From: Thermoanaerobaculum sp.
Lineage (GTDB): Bacteria > Acidobacteriota > Thermoanaerobaculia > Multivoradales > UBA5704
Assembly (NCBI GenBank): GCA_021154885.1
Contig: JAJKHS010000047.1
Coordinates: 1-43,123, forward strand
Reading direction: 5' to 3'
DNA length: 43,123 nucleotides
Below the pieces are notes generated by a model, which was not told where the DNA came from, did no database searches, and saw only the letters and a list, made by a program, of their open reading frames with translations. A program made the position numbers and the translations under genes. Below, one piece after another: positions 1 to 8,382 of this stretch (position 1 is the first letter of the stretch; the number at the start of each line of letters is the position of its first letter).

Positions 1-219
1 CCCGAAGGGGCAAAGGCATGTAGCCCGGGGCTGGCGCTTTTTGCCAGCCCCGGGTCAACGTAGCCAACAAAATCCTCAAGCCCCGAAGGGGCGGCGGCAG
101 TAGGCTTCCAACGATGAGCTGCCGCCGCCCCTTCGGGGCTCTGGGATCTTTTTGGGTTGGGTTCCCGGGGCTGGCAAAAAGCGCCAGCCCCGGGCTACAT
201 GCCACTACCCCTTCGGGGC
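1..219. repeat. Large palindromic interspersed repeat, left edge
   Basis: Two arms of about 100 bp (1-100 and 119-219) are near-reverse complements around a ~18-nt centre. Each arm contains a CCCGAAGGGG-type small palindrome and a nested hairpin GCCCGGGGCTGGCGC-TTTTT-GCCAGCCCCGGG. The same block returns, partly degraded, at 42876-43030. There is no ORF of protein-like composition here. I read it as an interspersed palindromic repeat and not as a terminator, because no gene ends next to it in the window. Confidence 0.85.
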
Positions 220-308
220 AGAAAACCTGACAGATGATCCAGTCTCGAGCTGCCACTCCGGACAAACCGCGAAACGAGCCGGCGGACGCTGCGTGACCCC
301 AACGTGCC

Positions 309-770
309 CGTAGAGACGTCCCAGCCCGTTACGACACCCTGTCATCGACCTCGGGGACGGAGGGTCGTCTCGGGGGCGGAGACGTCGATCCGATCACCCT
401 TACCTGAAGACGGGGCGACACCGGATTCGCAAAACGCCGGGGTGGTGACGCCCGCGGAATGCGGAGGTCCACCGATCCCTCCGCGCCGGAGACGCCCCGC
501 CGTCCCCGGGGTCTGCCGCGGGTCTCGTATCGGGTCTGGGTCGTCTCTACGGACCGGTCTCGCGATGGCCAAGGATGGCGATTACGGGAACATGAAGCGG
601 AATCTCCCAACTTCTCCGGAACCTCTGTCTCCGGCCGCGTCTCCGACGTTCCGTAGAGACGACCCAGACCCGATACGAAACCGTTTTGGAGGCCATGGGG
701 ACGGCGGGTCGTCTCCGATGCGGCGATGTCGGTCCGGTCGACTCGCATCTCCGGCGTCGCGGGTCCAAGC
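309..770. repeat. Three copies of a ~110-bp repeat in mixed orientation
   Basis: Copy A (about 309-420, + strand), copy C (about 440-552, reversed) and copy B (about 653-770, + strand) all start with GTAGAGACG followed by a CCCAGnCCCG block, then a GGGGACGGnGGG core and a CGTCTCCG-like box. Copies B and C form a perfect 28-bp inverted repeat: 525-552 is the exact reverse complement of 651-678. Open frames across this stretch change identity with the repeat phase and look like no known protein, so I treat it as non-coding. Confidence 0.75.
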
Positions 771-890
771 TAATGAACAGCGCCCCCTGAAGGGGACCTT
801 CCCCAAAAGGGGACTTCGCAAGCCGGTTCATCCGGCGTCGTTCCTAGCCTTCCAGTCAGGTCGGCAAGCTCCTCCCCAGTCCCTGCGACC

Positions 891-1185
891 TTGGCAGGAG
901 TCATCGCTGCCGCAGCGTGAGCCCTCGCTGGCTCGGCGTGAGTCACTGCTGCCACGGCAGCAGTCATTGCTTCCATGGTAAGCGGTCATCGCTGCCATGG
1001 CAGCAGTCATTGCTTCCATGGCAGCGGTCATCGCTGTCTTGGCAGCAGTCACCGCTGCCACGGCAGCAATCATCGCTGGCTCGGCAGCAGCCATCGCTGC
1101 CACGGCAGCAGTCATCGCTGTCGCGGCAGCAGTCATCGCTGCCGCGGCAGCAGCCGTCGCTGCCATGGCAGGAGCCGTCGCTGCC
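891..1185. repeat. 14-unit 21-bp tandem array of hairpin units
   Basis: Fourteen contiguous units begin at 891, 912, 933, 954, 975, 997, 1018, 1039, 1060, 1081, 1102, 1123, 1144 and 1165. All are 21 bp except the unit at 975, which is 22 bp. The consensus is NYGGCAGCAGTCATCGCTGCC. Most units can fold as a short hairpin (GGCAGC, 7-nt loop AGTCATC, GCTGCC). There are no spacers, so it is not a CRISPR array. Nearly every frame is open through it because the unit is a multiple of three, which explains long spurious ORFs. It ends about 118 bp before the CHAT-SAVED start. Confidence 0.9.
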
Positions 1186-1290
1186 TCGACAGGGCCAAGC
1201 CCTGGGCGGGAGAAGAGGGCCGATGAGGATCTTGGGAGGGCCACCGGCGCGGCCGGCAATCTGTCAAACTGGATTCAAGAGCGCCCCGGA

Positions 1291-1306
1291 AGGAGGAATC
1301 CGATTG
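1291..1306 (+). promoter_or_regulatory. Strong RBS fixing a TTG start for the CHAT-SAVED gene
   Basis: AGGAGG at 1291-1296 lies 7 nt before the TTG at 1304. The frame is open further upstream, to an ATG at 1223 (with a weaker purine-rich stretch before it) and to 917. However, that added sequence is repeat-derived or low complexity, while the CHAT-protein-like sequence begins right after this TTG. Confidence 0.65.
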
Positions 1307-3265
1307 CCCGAGACCGATCTCTTCGAGGACGTCGCGCTGGAGATCCGGAGCCTCGACGGTGGCCGGTTCGAGGTCCGGCTCTCGACAGCGGCTTTCGGCG
1401 AGGTGGCCGCGGAATTCATTCCGCCGGTCGATCCCGGAACGCTGGGAGCGGGGTGGAGCGGAGCCGCACGCGACCTCGATGCTCCTGACGAGGGGACGCG
1501 GACGGAGATCTCCGCGCGGGACTTCGGAAGCGAGCTGTTCACGGCGCTGTTGCCGGCGGCGCTCCGCCGTCTCTTCGACCCGAAGCGCGCCTGGCTCGAC
1601 GAGCAGGACCCGGAGGGGCGCGACCGCAGACTGCGTCTCCGTCTGCACCTGAACCTGGAGGATGGGGCGCTCCGCCCCCTGGCGGCGCTCCCCTGGGAGC
1701 TGCTGCACGATCCCGACTTCAAGATCTTCTATGGTCACGGCCGGCGCCGCCTCCTGGTGCGCCAGCTCGGATCGCCCCAGGACGCGGCGCCCCTCGCTGT
1801 GCAACCGCCCCTGCGCGTCCTGGCCGTGGCTCCGTCGCCCCGCGGCGCCACGCCCCTGGAGCTCGCGACGGAAGCTCGCGCCCTGAAGGAGACGCTGCAG
1901 GAAAACGACCGGCTCAGCGTCCTGCCGCTCGCCGGCCCGACGCTGGACGAGACCCTGCGCGCGCTGGAGAGGGAGCGGCCGCACGTCCTCCACTTCATGG
2001 GACACGGGAGCTTCGACGCGGCCACGGGCGAGGGGCGCCTCCTCTTCGAGGACGGCGCGGGCGGGGCCGGGCCGGTGGACGGCGAGCTGTTCGCGGAGCT
2101 GCTGGCGGATTCTCCGGCGGCTCGCAGGCACCTCCGGCTCGTGGTGCTGAACGCCTGCCGGACGGCCGAGATGCCACGGTCGCCGGATCGATCTCCCTGG
2201 GCCACGGTGGGAGCGGCTTTGAGCCTGCGGGGGTTCCCGGCGGTGGTCGCCATGCAGTTTCCCGTCGCCGACGCGAACGCGATCCGCTTCAGCGAGGTGT
2301 TCTACGGGGCGCTCGCCGGCGGCGAGCCGGTGGACGTGGCGGTCGGCGAGGGCCGGCGGGCGCTCTACGTCCTCGACCGCCATTCGCCGCAGTGGGCCGC
2401 GCCCGTCCTCTTCCTGCGCGCCAGGGACGGCCGGCTCTTCGCCCTGCCACGGCAGGACGAGCCACCGGCCGCCCTCATCGCCCCGACCCTCTTCTCCCAG
2501 CCTCATTCCGGGAGAAGAGGGAGCTCTGGGTCCTCTCGGCTGGGCATCCGCAGCCTCGAGCCCTGGGGAGACCGCCCCGAGACCACCCTCGACCTGCGAG
2601 GCCCTTTCGAGGGGCGGACGATCCGCGACCCCGCCCTCTGGCAGACGGAGGTCCTGCCCAGGCTGAAGGAGTTCCTATACGACGCGGCGAAAGACCGCCG
2701 GCCGTTGCACCTCGACTTCGCGGCCCACGCCAGCATCGCCTTCGCCGCCGGCTGGGTGCTGGAAGCGAAGAGCGGCCTGGACGTCACGCTCATCCAGCGG
2801 CAGCAAGGCCGGCCGGACCAGCCCTGGAACCCGGACGACGCGCCCCTGCCGGAAGGTCCCTTCTGGAAAGCCGAGGACGACCTGATCCTGGACGAGAGCG
2901 CCACGGACGTGGCCGTGGCCGTGGGGATCACTTGGCCGGTGCTGGCCGACGTCCGCGCCTACCTCGCCCGCGAGCGCCTGTCCGTCCGGCGCCTCGTGAG
3001 GGCGACCCTGTCGCCGGAGCCGAGCCAATCCGGAGTGAAGAGTGGCGCCCACTGCCTGGCCCTGGCGCAGACGCTGGCCTTGAGGATCCGCACCCACACC
3101 CAGCAAGAGCACCCGGGCACGCTGCACCTCTTCATCGCCGGCCCGAACGTCTTCCCCTTCTACCTGGGCCAACTCGCGACAGGCCTGGGGAGGATCCAGA
3201 TGTACGAATTCGCCTACGGGACGGGAGTGCCCGGGGCCTACACGCCGTCGATTGCACTCCCCTGA
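1304..3265 (+). CDS. CHAT protease-SAVED fusion, type III CRISPR effector
   Basis: A protein of about 653 aa from the TTG at 1304. Residues ~1-125 are a beta-rich lead-in common in CHAT proteins. Residues ~130-380 form a caspase-like CHAT peptidase domain with the predicted catalytic dyad His234 (HFMGHG) and Cys285 (LNACRTA). A low-complexity linker (~395-440) leads to a C-terminal SAVED domain (~455-645) ending in HLFIAGPNVFPFYLGQL and a QMYE motif shared with the TIR-SAVED protein downstream. SAVED domains sense cyclic oligonucleotides, so the likely role is a protease switched on by the Cas10 product. CHAT-SAVED proteases of type III-B systems are known from Haliangium, where they trigger a caspase cascade; no neighbouring caspase or sigma-factor substrate is seen here. 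It lies 180 bp upstream of cmr1 on the same strand. The domain calls are firm; the substrate and the activating nucleotide are unknown. Confidence 0.88.
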   Translation: MPETDLFEDVALEIRSLDGGRFEVRLSTAAFGEVAAEFIPPVDPGTLGAGWSGAARDLDAPDEGTRTEISARDFGSELFTALLPAALRRLFDPKRAWLDEQDPEGRDRRLRLRLHLNLEDGALRPLAALPWELLHDPDFKIFYGHGRRRLLVRQLGSPQDAAPLAVQPPLRVLAVAPSPRGATPLELATEARALKETLQENDRLSVLPLAGPTLDETLRALERERPHVLHFMGHGSFDAATGEGRLLFEDGAGGAGPVDGELFAELLADSPAARRHLRLVVLNACRTAEMPRSPDRSPWATVGAALSLRGFPAVVAMQFPVADANAIRFSEVFYGALAGGEPVDVAVGEGRRALYVLDRHSPQWAAPVLFLRARDGRLFALPRQDEPPAALIAPTLFSQPHSGRRGSSGSSRLGIRSLEPWGDRPETTLDLRGPFEGRTIRDPALWQTEVLPRLKEFLYDAAKDRRPLHLDFAAHASIAFAAGWVLEAKSGLDVTLIQRQQGRPDQPWNPDDAPLPEGPFWKAEDDLILDESATDVAVAVGITWPVLADVRAYLARERLSVRRLVRATLSPEPSQSGVKSGAHCLALAQTLALRIRTHTQQEHPGTLHLFIAGPNVFPFYLGQLATGLGRIQMYEFAYGTGVPGAYTPSIALP

Positions 3266-3276
3266 CTCCTCGCTCG

Positions 3277-3317
3277 CCTGGGAGCGCCGGCGTCCCGCCG
3301 GCAGCTAACTCCGTTTT
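3277..3317 (+). terminator. Hairpin plus T-run terminator after CHAT-SAVED
   Basis: A GCCGGCGTCCCGCCGGC hairpin is followed by AGCTAACTCCG and a T-run (TTTTTT), starting about 12 nt after the stop codon. The same module recurs at 13462-13575 and 19716-19766, so it is a repeat that can also serve as a terminator. If it works here, cmr1 needs its own promoter. Confidence 0.55.
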
Positions 3318-3382
3318 TTCTTCCCCGTCAGGGAAAAAGTTGATTTGGGTCTATAAACATTCCTCGATGGAAGGTGTCTTAC

Positions 3383-3411
3383 TTGTCGATAGGGGCGGCC
3401 TGCTGTAGGCT
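3383..3411 (+). promoter_or_regulatory. Candidate promoter for the cmr operon
   Basis: TTGTCG (3383-3388), a 17-bp spacer and TAGGCT (3406-3411) lie 35 nt before the cmr1 ATG. The arrangement matches a sigma-70-like promoter, and the same TAGGCT hexamer at 17-bp spacing is found before the gene at 29435. It is based on pattern only. Confidence 0.35.
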
Positions 3412-3445
3412 CTCCTGAAAAAGCAACTTCTGAGAAGGCGGTGGA

Positions 3446-4672
3446 ATGCAGCGCGAGACCTTTCAGCTCGAGTTCGTGACGCCTTGCTTCCTGGCCGGTG
3501 CGGAGGGGAGGACGGAATGGCGTGCCGCATCCATCCGTGGCCAACTCCGCTGGTGGTTCCGGGCGGTGGCGGGGGGATGCTGGGGAGGCGATCTCGACCG
3601 AGTCCGGCGCGAAGAGGCGCGGCTCTTCGGCTCGACCGAGCGGAAGTCGCTCCTCCAGGTGCAGGCCCTCAACGCGCCGGATTCGACCAAGAACCGCTTC
3701 GGGCGGCCACGCAATGCCGCCGAACTGGCGCGGTCATGGGGCGACGAAGAGCCCGAGACCGTCCAAAGGCTGAAGCTCGTGCGCAAAGGCGAGGAGGTGC
3801 CCTCCAATCCCGTCCAGTATCTCGCCTTCGGTCCGGTCGCCTTCAAAGACCGCGATTTGATCATCCGGCCCTACTTCCCGGCCAAGTCCGAGGCGACGTT
3901 CAAGCTCCTTTGGGGCGCCGGAATTGTGGAAGAAGAGACTCGAAAGGTTTTCGCCAGGGCGTTGTGGGCCTGGCTCAACCTCGGCGGCGTAGGGGCCAAG
4001 AATCGCAAAGGTTTCGGCTCGCTGAGGTGCAAGGAGCCGAACAAGATGTATCGCGGTCCTGCAAGCCGCGAAGAGTTTCTCGCGGAGGTCAAGGTCCTGC
4101 TGCGGGAGGCCCGCGAATTCACAGAGCTTCCGGTCTGGACCCATTTCTCCTCGCGATCCCGCATTTTCCTGGCAGCTCACCCTGCCCATTCGTGGGAGGA
4201 GGCCATGGAGTGGCTTGGGGCCTGGCTCATCGGCTTCCGGCGCCGCTACGGATTCCCAGGGGATTCCCGGACCTTGGGGAAAGTCGCGCTGAAGAATCGC
4301 GACTACGAATGGGCGGCCCCCAACGGACACCACGCCCGCGAAAACGTTCCGGACCGGGCGGGTTTCGGGCTCCCCCTGCCGTTCCGCAAGAAGAAGGACG
4401 GCGAGACCGTGATCTGGGGTTTGGAGGGCGAACAGGAAGAGTCGGACGCCCGCCGGGCCTCGCCGCTTCTCCTTCACGTCGCGAAATTCGGCAGTCTCTT
4501 CGTTCCCGTGCTTACCTATCTCCCCGCGGAATTCCTCCCGGAGAAAGCGCGATTCAAATTCAAGGATCATCCGGAGGAGTCCTTCGGCATGACCGCCGAG
4601 CAGAAGGGTATCATCGATCAGTTTCTTGGCGATCTCCTCAAGAAAGACCTCATCCAGGAGGTCACCCCATGA
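3446..4672 (+). CDS. cmr1: Cmr1, type III-B RAMP protein
   Basis: A 408-aa RAMP-superfamily protein and subunit of the Cmr effector complex. In characterised Cmr complexes Cmr1 sits near the 3' end of the crRNA and helps target RNA capture. The sequence starts with the typical beta strand of Cmr1 (FQLEFVTPCFLAGA) followed by the hallmark RGQLRWWFRA motif at ~31-40, and has a glycine-rich loop GGVGAKNRKGFGSL at ~177-190. The length fits the family. A purine-rich stretch (GAGAAGGCGG) precedes the ATG. Its stop overlaps the cas10 start (ATGA at 4669-4672), so the two are translationally coupled. Confidence 0.95.
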   Translation: MQRETFQLEFVTPCFLAGAEGRTEWRAASIRGQLRWWFRAVAGGCWGGDLDRVRREEARLFGSTERKSLLQVQALNAPDSTKNRFGRPRNAAELARSWGDEEPETVQRLKLVRKGEEVPSNPVQYLAFGPVAFKDRDLIIRPYFPAKSEATFKLLWGAGIVEEETRKVFARALWAWLNLGGVGAKNRKGFGSLRCKEPNKMYRGPASREEFLAEVKVLLREAREFTELPVWTHFSSRSRIFLAAHPAHSWEEAMEWLGAWLIGFRRRYGFPGDSRTLGKVALKNRDYEWAAPNGHHARENVPDRAGFGLPLPFRKKKDGETVIWGLEGEQEESDARRASPLLLHVAKFGSLFVPVLTYLPAEFLPEKARFKFKDHPEESFGMTAEQKGIIDQFLGDLLKKDLIQEVTP

Positions 4673-6270
4673 GCCGGGAGACCGCGCTCCTCACCTTCGG
4701 CATCGGGCCGGTGCATTCGTTCATCGCCCAGGCGCGGCGGGTGTCGGACGTGTGGGCAGGGAGCTATCTCCTCTCCCATTTGACGCGGCAGGCGATTGCT
4801 GTCGTGAAAAACGACGAACATTGCCAGATGATCTTCCCCTACATCGAAAAGGGGCAGGATGTTCCGGACGGCCTTCCCAACCGGTTCGTCTGCCGGGTTC
4901 CTCTGGCGAGGGCGGACGAGGTTGCCCAGACGATGAAGGCGGAGATCGAACGGGTTTGGGACGTCTCGGTCAAGAGAGCCGTCAAAGATCTGGGCCCGAG
5001 CCTCTCTCCCCCTCCGAGCCTGTGGACGCCGGAACGCGATCCCAGACGGCCGCGCCAGACCGATCGCCTATTGGACATCGTCTGGTCGTGGGTCGCCGAG
5101 CAGCCTGATTACGGTTCGGCCTCGCTGGAAGGAGCCCGGCGGTTCACGGCATCCCGGCACTTCAGGCCGTTCTCGCAGATCTGGGAAAAAGGAGAAAAGT
5201 GCGCCATCTGCGGCGAGCGGACGGCTCTTCCCAACGGTGACCGGGCCGATGTGAGGAAGGCATGGCAGAAGGCCGAGCAGGAAGCGAAGGAGACGCCCGG
5301 GAGCCACCTGGCCCGGTTTCTTCGTGAGGACCAGGGCCGGCTCTGCCTCGTCTGCGCCACGAAACGTTTCTTTCCTCTCGATGAGGTGCAACACCAGAGG
5401 TTCGCGGCCTTCGACGAGTTCCAGCCCTCCGAAGAGGCTCCCTACTTCGCCCTGGTCAAATTGGATGGAGACCGCATGGGGCGCATCCTGAGCCTGGATT
5501 CGAGCCAGGTCCAGGGCGGCAAGCTCGAGGGCTTCCACCGGGAGGTATCGAAGGCTCTGACGGAATTCGCGGACGGCCTGCGAATCAAGAATTCGGCGGA
5601 CCTGAACCTCACCGCCTTGGAAAACCCTCCAATCGCGAAGCGGCCTCCCCAACTGATCTACGCCGGGGGAGACGACGTGCTTCTCGTCTGCGATCCGCGG
5701 GATGCCTTGCCTCTCGTTCGGAGCATTCGGGAGCGCTACCTCGCGGCGTTCAAGGATGCACGGCCTTATCTCAAGGAGACAGGCGAGCCGTTCACGATCT
5801 CCGCCGCAGTGCTGTTCGCTCATCCCACGCATGCCGCGGGCGTTGCGTTGCAGGATCTGGAAGACCTCCTGAAGTACGGGGCCAAGGCTCGCGCCAACCG
5901 GGACGCCGTAGCGATCCGCCTGGTCAAGCGTGGCGGAGTCCCGGAGGAGGTGGCCTTCTCCTGGAGCGACAAGGAGGCGCCGTCCGAAGGCTGGATCGGG
6001 CGGATGGAGGCCATCGTCGACCGGCTTCACGAAGGAGGGGTCAGCTCGCGCCAGACGTTCACACTCCGCCTGGAGGAGCAGACTCTGCTGGGCGTCTTCC
6101 AAAAGGATTCTGCGCGCTGGACGCGCTGGCTGGCGGACCGGCTGTCGCGCAACGAGGTGGAGGCGGGCCAGGCCGAATCCCTGGCCGGCCTGGTGACCCC
6201 TTTCTTCGTTCACGACCATGCAGCGGCGCTGCGCATCGCCCGCTTCCTCGGACGGGAGGTGGTGCGGTGA
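4669..6270 (+). CDS. cmr2: Cmr2/Cas10, cyclase-type without HD domain
   Basis: The large subunit of the type III-B complex, 533 aa. It begins directly with the GIGPVHSFIAQARR...WAGSYLLS block that in full-length Cmr2 follows the HD nuclease domain, so the HD domain is missing. A zinc ribbon is formed by C178xxC181 and C226xxC229. The first palm motif is LDGDRMG (265-271) and the cyclase motif GGDD is at 333-336, followed by a helical C-terminal region. Family knowledge: GGDD palms convert ATP to cyclic oligoadenylates when target RNA is bound, and the HD domain cuts ssDNA. I infer a complex whose Cas10 only signals, consistent with two SAVED receptors encoded alongside. Full-length homologues are usually 800-1000 aa. 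The ORF is open upstream in this frame, but that part overlaps cmr1 and is not Cas10-like. The stop overlaps the cmr3 GTG start. Confidence 0.95.
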   Translation: MSRETALLTFGIGPVHSFIAQARRVSDVWAGSYLLSHLTRQAIAVVKNDEHCQMIFPYIEKGQDVPDGLPNRFVCRVPLARADEVAQTMKAEIERVWDVSVKRAVKDLGPSLSPPPSLWTPERDPRRPRQTDRLLDIVWSWVAEQPDYGSASLEGARRFTASRHFRPFSQIWEKGEKCAICGERTALPNGDRADVRKAWQKAEQEAKETPGSHLARFLREDQGRLCLVCATKRFFPLDEVQHQRFAAFDEFQPSEEAPYFALVKLDGDRMGRILSLDSSQVQGGKLEGFHREVSKALTEFADGLRIKNSADLNLTALENPPIAKRPPQLIYAGGDDVLLVCDPRDALPLVRSIRERYLAAFKDARPYLKETGEPFTISAAVLFAHPTHAAGVALQDLEDLLKYGAKARANRDAVAIRLVKRGGVPEEVAFSWSDKEAPSEGWIGRMEAIVDRLHEGGVSSRQTFTLRLEEQTLLGVFQKDSARWTRWLADRLSRNEVEAGQAESLAGLVTPFFVHDHAAALRIARFLGREVVR

Positions 6271-7451
6271 GCAGTGACGGCTGGCAGGCGTTCGAGCTCG
6301 TGCCGAGCGACGTCCTCTTCTTTCGGGACGGCAAGCCCAGCACGATGGGAGCGGATCATTATTTGCGATCACTTTTTCCACCCTTCCCCTCCACGCTCTA
6401 TGGAGCGGTGCGCACCCGGCGGCTCCTCGATAGCGGAGTGGAATTGGAAGGGCTGGTGGAGGCGAGCTGGAGCCGCCGTCTTGAAGGGCTCACCGGTGAG
6501 GTGGGCGCCTGGGGCGGCTTCGGCTCGCTCGAATTGCGAGGCCCATGGCTGATCCGCGACCAGGAGGTCCTCTTGCCCGCTCCCGCCGATCTCGGAATCA
6601 CCCTGAAGTGCGCACTGCGGTCGAAGGAGGAGAGACCGAAAATCGACCAGGTGGTGCGCTTCCGGCCCGTCGATGATGCGGACAGGCGCCGGTGGTCCCA
6701 TCCTCTGACCCTTCTCTTCCCGTTCACTTTCGACGGCCAGGAGTGGAAGCCCTGGAAAATCTCCGAGCCCCGGACAGTTGCCGGGGAATGGTTCCTCTCT
6801 CCCAAAGGCCTTTCAGCCTGGCGCAGCGGCGGTGCTCCCGAGCCAGAGGACTTCGTGCACTCGACAGATCTCTGGCACTCCGAGACGCGGACCGGGGTCG
6901 GGCTGGAAACGGATCGGCGGACCAGCAAGCAAGGCCTCCTCTACACCTTCGGCTTCGTCCGTCTTCAGACAGGCGTATCCCTGGGCTTCGAGGTCAAGGG
7001 GTCCGGGCTTCAGCCCGATGGACTCGTTCGCCTGGGAGGAGAGGCCCGCACGGCCTCTCTGCAAGCGGGGCCAGCCCTGCCCGCATTCGGAGGAGGACCG
7101 GCAAGCGGCCGCTTCAGCCTCTGCTTCGCCACTCCGGCGCTCTCTGCGACGGGAGGTTATCCGCCGGGGTTCGCCGCGGACCGGCTGGAGGGGATTCTCG
7201 GGGGCAGGCGCTGCCGGCTGGTGGGCGCAGCCGTGTCCCGCTTCGTCCTCGCCGGCGGCTGGGACCTCGCCCGGCAGTTTCCAAAGCCGCTGCGGCGCGC
7301 CATTCCCGCCGGCTCCGTATTCCTTTTCGAGCCCATGGAGGGCGAGACCGTCTCCCCTGGCGACCTCGACGGGCACTGTTTTTCCGATTTTCCCGGGGAA
7401 GAGCTTGCACGGCAGGGCTTCGGGCTCGCCGTGGCGGGCGTCTCCCATTAG
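6267..7451 (+). CDS. cmr3: Cmr3, type III-B RAMP protein
   Basis: A 394-aa protein starting at a GTG that overlaps the cas10 stop (GTGA). The N-terminus carries the Cmr3 signature LVPSDVLFFRDGKPSTMG (about residues 12-29) followed by FPPFPSTLYGAVR. Near the C-terminus is a glycine-rich segment around GQGFGLAVAG-like residues. In known Cmr complexes Cmr3 binds Cas10 and the crRNA 5' tag. The length is normal for the family. The next gene follows after 9 nt with its own strong RBS. Confidence 0.94.
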   Translation: MSSDGWQAFELVPSDVLFFRDGKPSTMGADHYLRSLFPPFPSTLYGAVRTRRLLDSGVELEGLVEASWSRRLEGLTGEVGAWGGFGSLELRGPWLIRDQEVLLPAPADLGITLKCALRSKEERPKIDQVVRFRPVDDADRRRWSHPLTLLFPFTFDGQEWKPWKISEPRTVAGEWFLSPKGLSAWRSGGAPEPEDFVHSTDLWHSETRTGVGLETDRRTSKQGLLYTFGFVRLQTGVSLGFEVKGSGLQPDGLVRLGGEARTASLQAGPALPAFGGGPASGRFSLCFATPALSATGGYPPGFAADRLEGILGGRRCRLVGAAVSRFVLAGGWDLARQFPKPLRRAIPAGSVFLFEPMEGETVSPGDLDGHCFSDFPGEELARQGFGLAVAGVSH

Positions 7452-7460
7452 GAGGAGCTC

Positions 7461-8378
7461 TTGGCCAGCAAAACACTTTCTGAGATCGGCGTCCTCGGGC
7501 TCTACACCGAGACGGCGCTCCACTGCGGCACCGAAGGCGGCACCGGTTACGTCGATCTGCCGATCCAGCGCGAGCGGCATACGCACTACCCGGTCATTCC
7601 GGGCTCGACGATCAAAGGCGTTCTCCGTGACGAGTTGTCGGGACTGGGCCCGGAGAAGATCACCGCCATCTTTGGCAAGCAGGACGCCCAGAGCCCCGGT
7701 CCCGGCAGCGTCTCGTTCGGCGACGGTATCCTCGTCGCATTCCCTGTCCGCTCCTCGGGCGCGCCGTTCCATTGGGTGACGTGCCCGTTCGTCCTCGAAA
7801 GGGTTTTCAGAAGCCTCGGCGCAGTGGTGAAGGTGAGCGCGCCCGGGTCCGGCCGGGCCTTGGGCGGCGGCGACAAGGAAGAGAACGTCCTGCTGGAAGA
7901 GATCCGCCTGAAAAAGGTTCCGGAGCCCGAGTTCTTCAAAGAGGATGGCCCGCTCGGTCATCTCCTGAAGCTCCTCCCCGCAGGCGAAACCTTCGATTAC
8001 ACCCGCAGGCTCTTCGCCCGGCAGCTCCTGATCGTCTCGGACCACGACTTCAAAGAGTTGGTCGAGACCGGGACAGAGGTGCTGACCCGCATCAAGCTCA
8101 ATTTCCTCGGCACGACGCGGACGCTCAAACCCGAGGACCTTACTGAAGAGGAGCGGCAAAAGGCCGGTCCCGCAGATCTCCAAGGAAACCTTTTCGTCGA
8201 GGAGGTCGTGCCGCCGGAGACGCTGTTCCTCGCAGCACTGCGGGGCGGCGAAACGGCGGGCGATCTGGTGAAGGCCATCCAGGCCCGGTCCGTGATCCGC
8301 TTCGGCGGCGACGAGACGATCGGCCGGGGAATTACACACGTGACCTTCTTCGAGCGGCGCAACGGGAAGGCGGGCTGA
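7461..8378 (+). CDS. cmr4: Cmr4, backbone RAMP and target RNA nuclease
   Basis: A 305-aa backbone subunit. The start is a TTG at 7461 supported by GGAGGAG at 7451-7457; no ATG gives the conserved N-terminus. Residues 13-50 match the Cmr4 core: LYTETALHCGTEGG, then YVDLPIQRERHTHYPVIPGS and TIKGVLRDEL. Asp32 in VDLPIQRE corresponds to the catalytic Asp of Pyrococcus Cmr4 (D26), so target RNA cleavage should be retained. Several copies of Cmr4 normally coat the crRNA. The gene ends 4 nt before cmr5. Confidence 0.95.
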   Translation: MASKTLSEIGVLGLYTETALHCGTEGGTGYVDLPIQRERHTHYPVIPGSTIKGVLRDELSGLGPEKITAIFGKQDAQSPGPGSVSFGDGILVAFPVRSSGAPFHWVTCPFVLERVFRSLGAVVKVSAPGSGRALGGGDKEENVLLEEIRLKKVPEPEFFKEDGPLGHLLKLLPAGETFDYTRRLFARQLLIVSDHDFKELVETGTEVLTRIKLNFLGTTRTLKPEDLTEEERQKAGPADLQGNLFVEEVVPPETLFLAALRGGETAGDLVKAIQARSVIRFGGDETIGRGITHVTFFERRNGKAG

Positions 8379-8382
8379 CCCT

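Noticed and set aside
304-981. 225-aa ORF in the left repeat region
   Set aside because: It runs through inverted repeats, has no RBS and no protein-like signature; the frame is open because of GC bias.
891-1185. CRISPR array
   Set aside because: Units are contiguous 21-mers with no unique spacers, so it is a tandem repeat.
917-1303. N-terminal extension of the CHAT protein from an ATG at 917 or 1223
   Set aside because: The added residues are encoded by the 21-bp array and nearby low-complexity DNA. A strong AGGAGG sits 7 nt before the TTG at 1304, where CHAT-like sequence begins.
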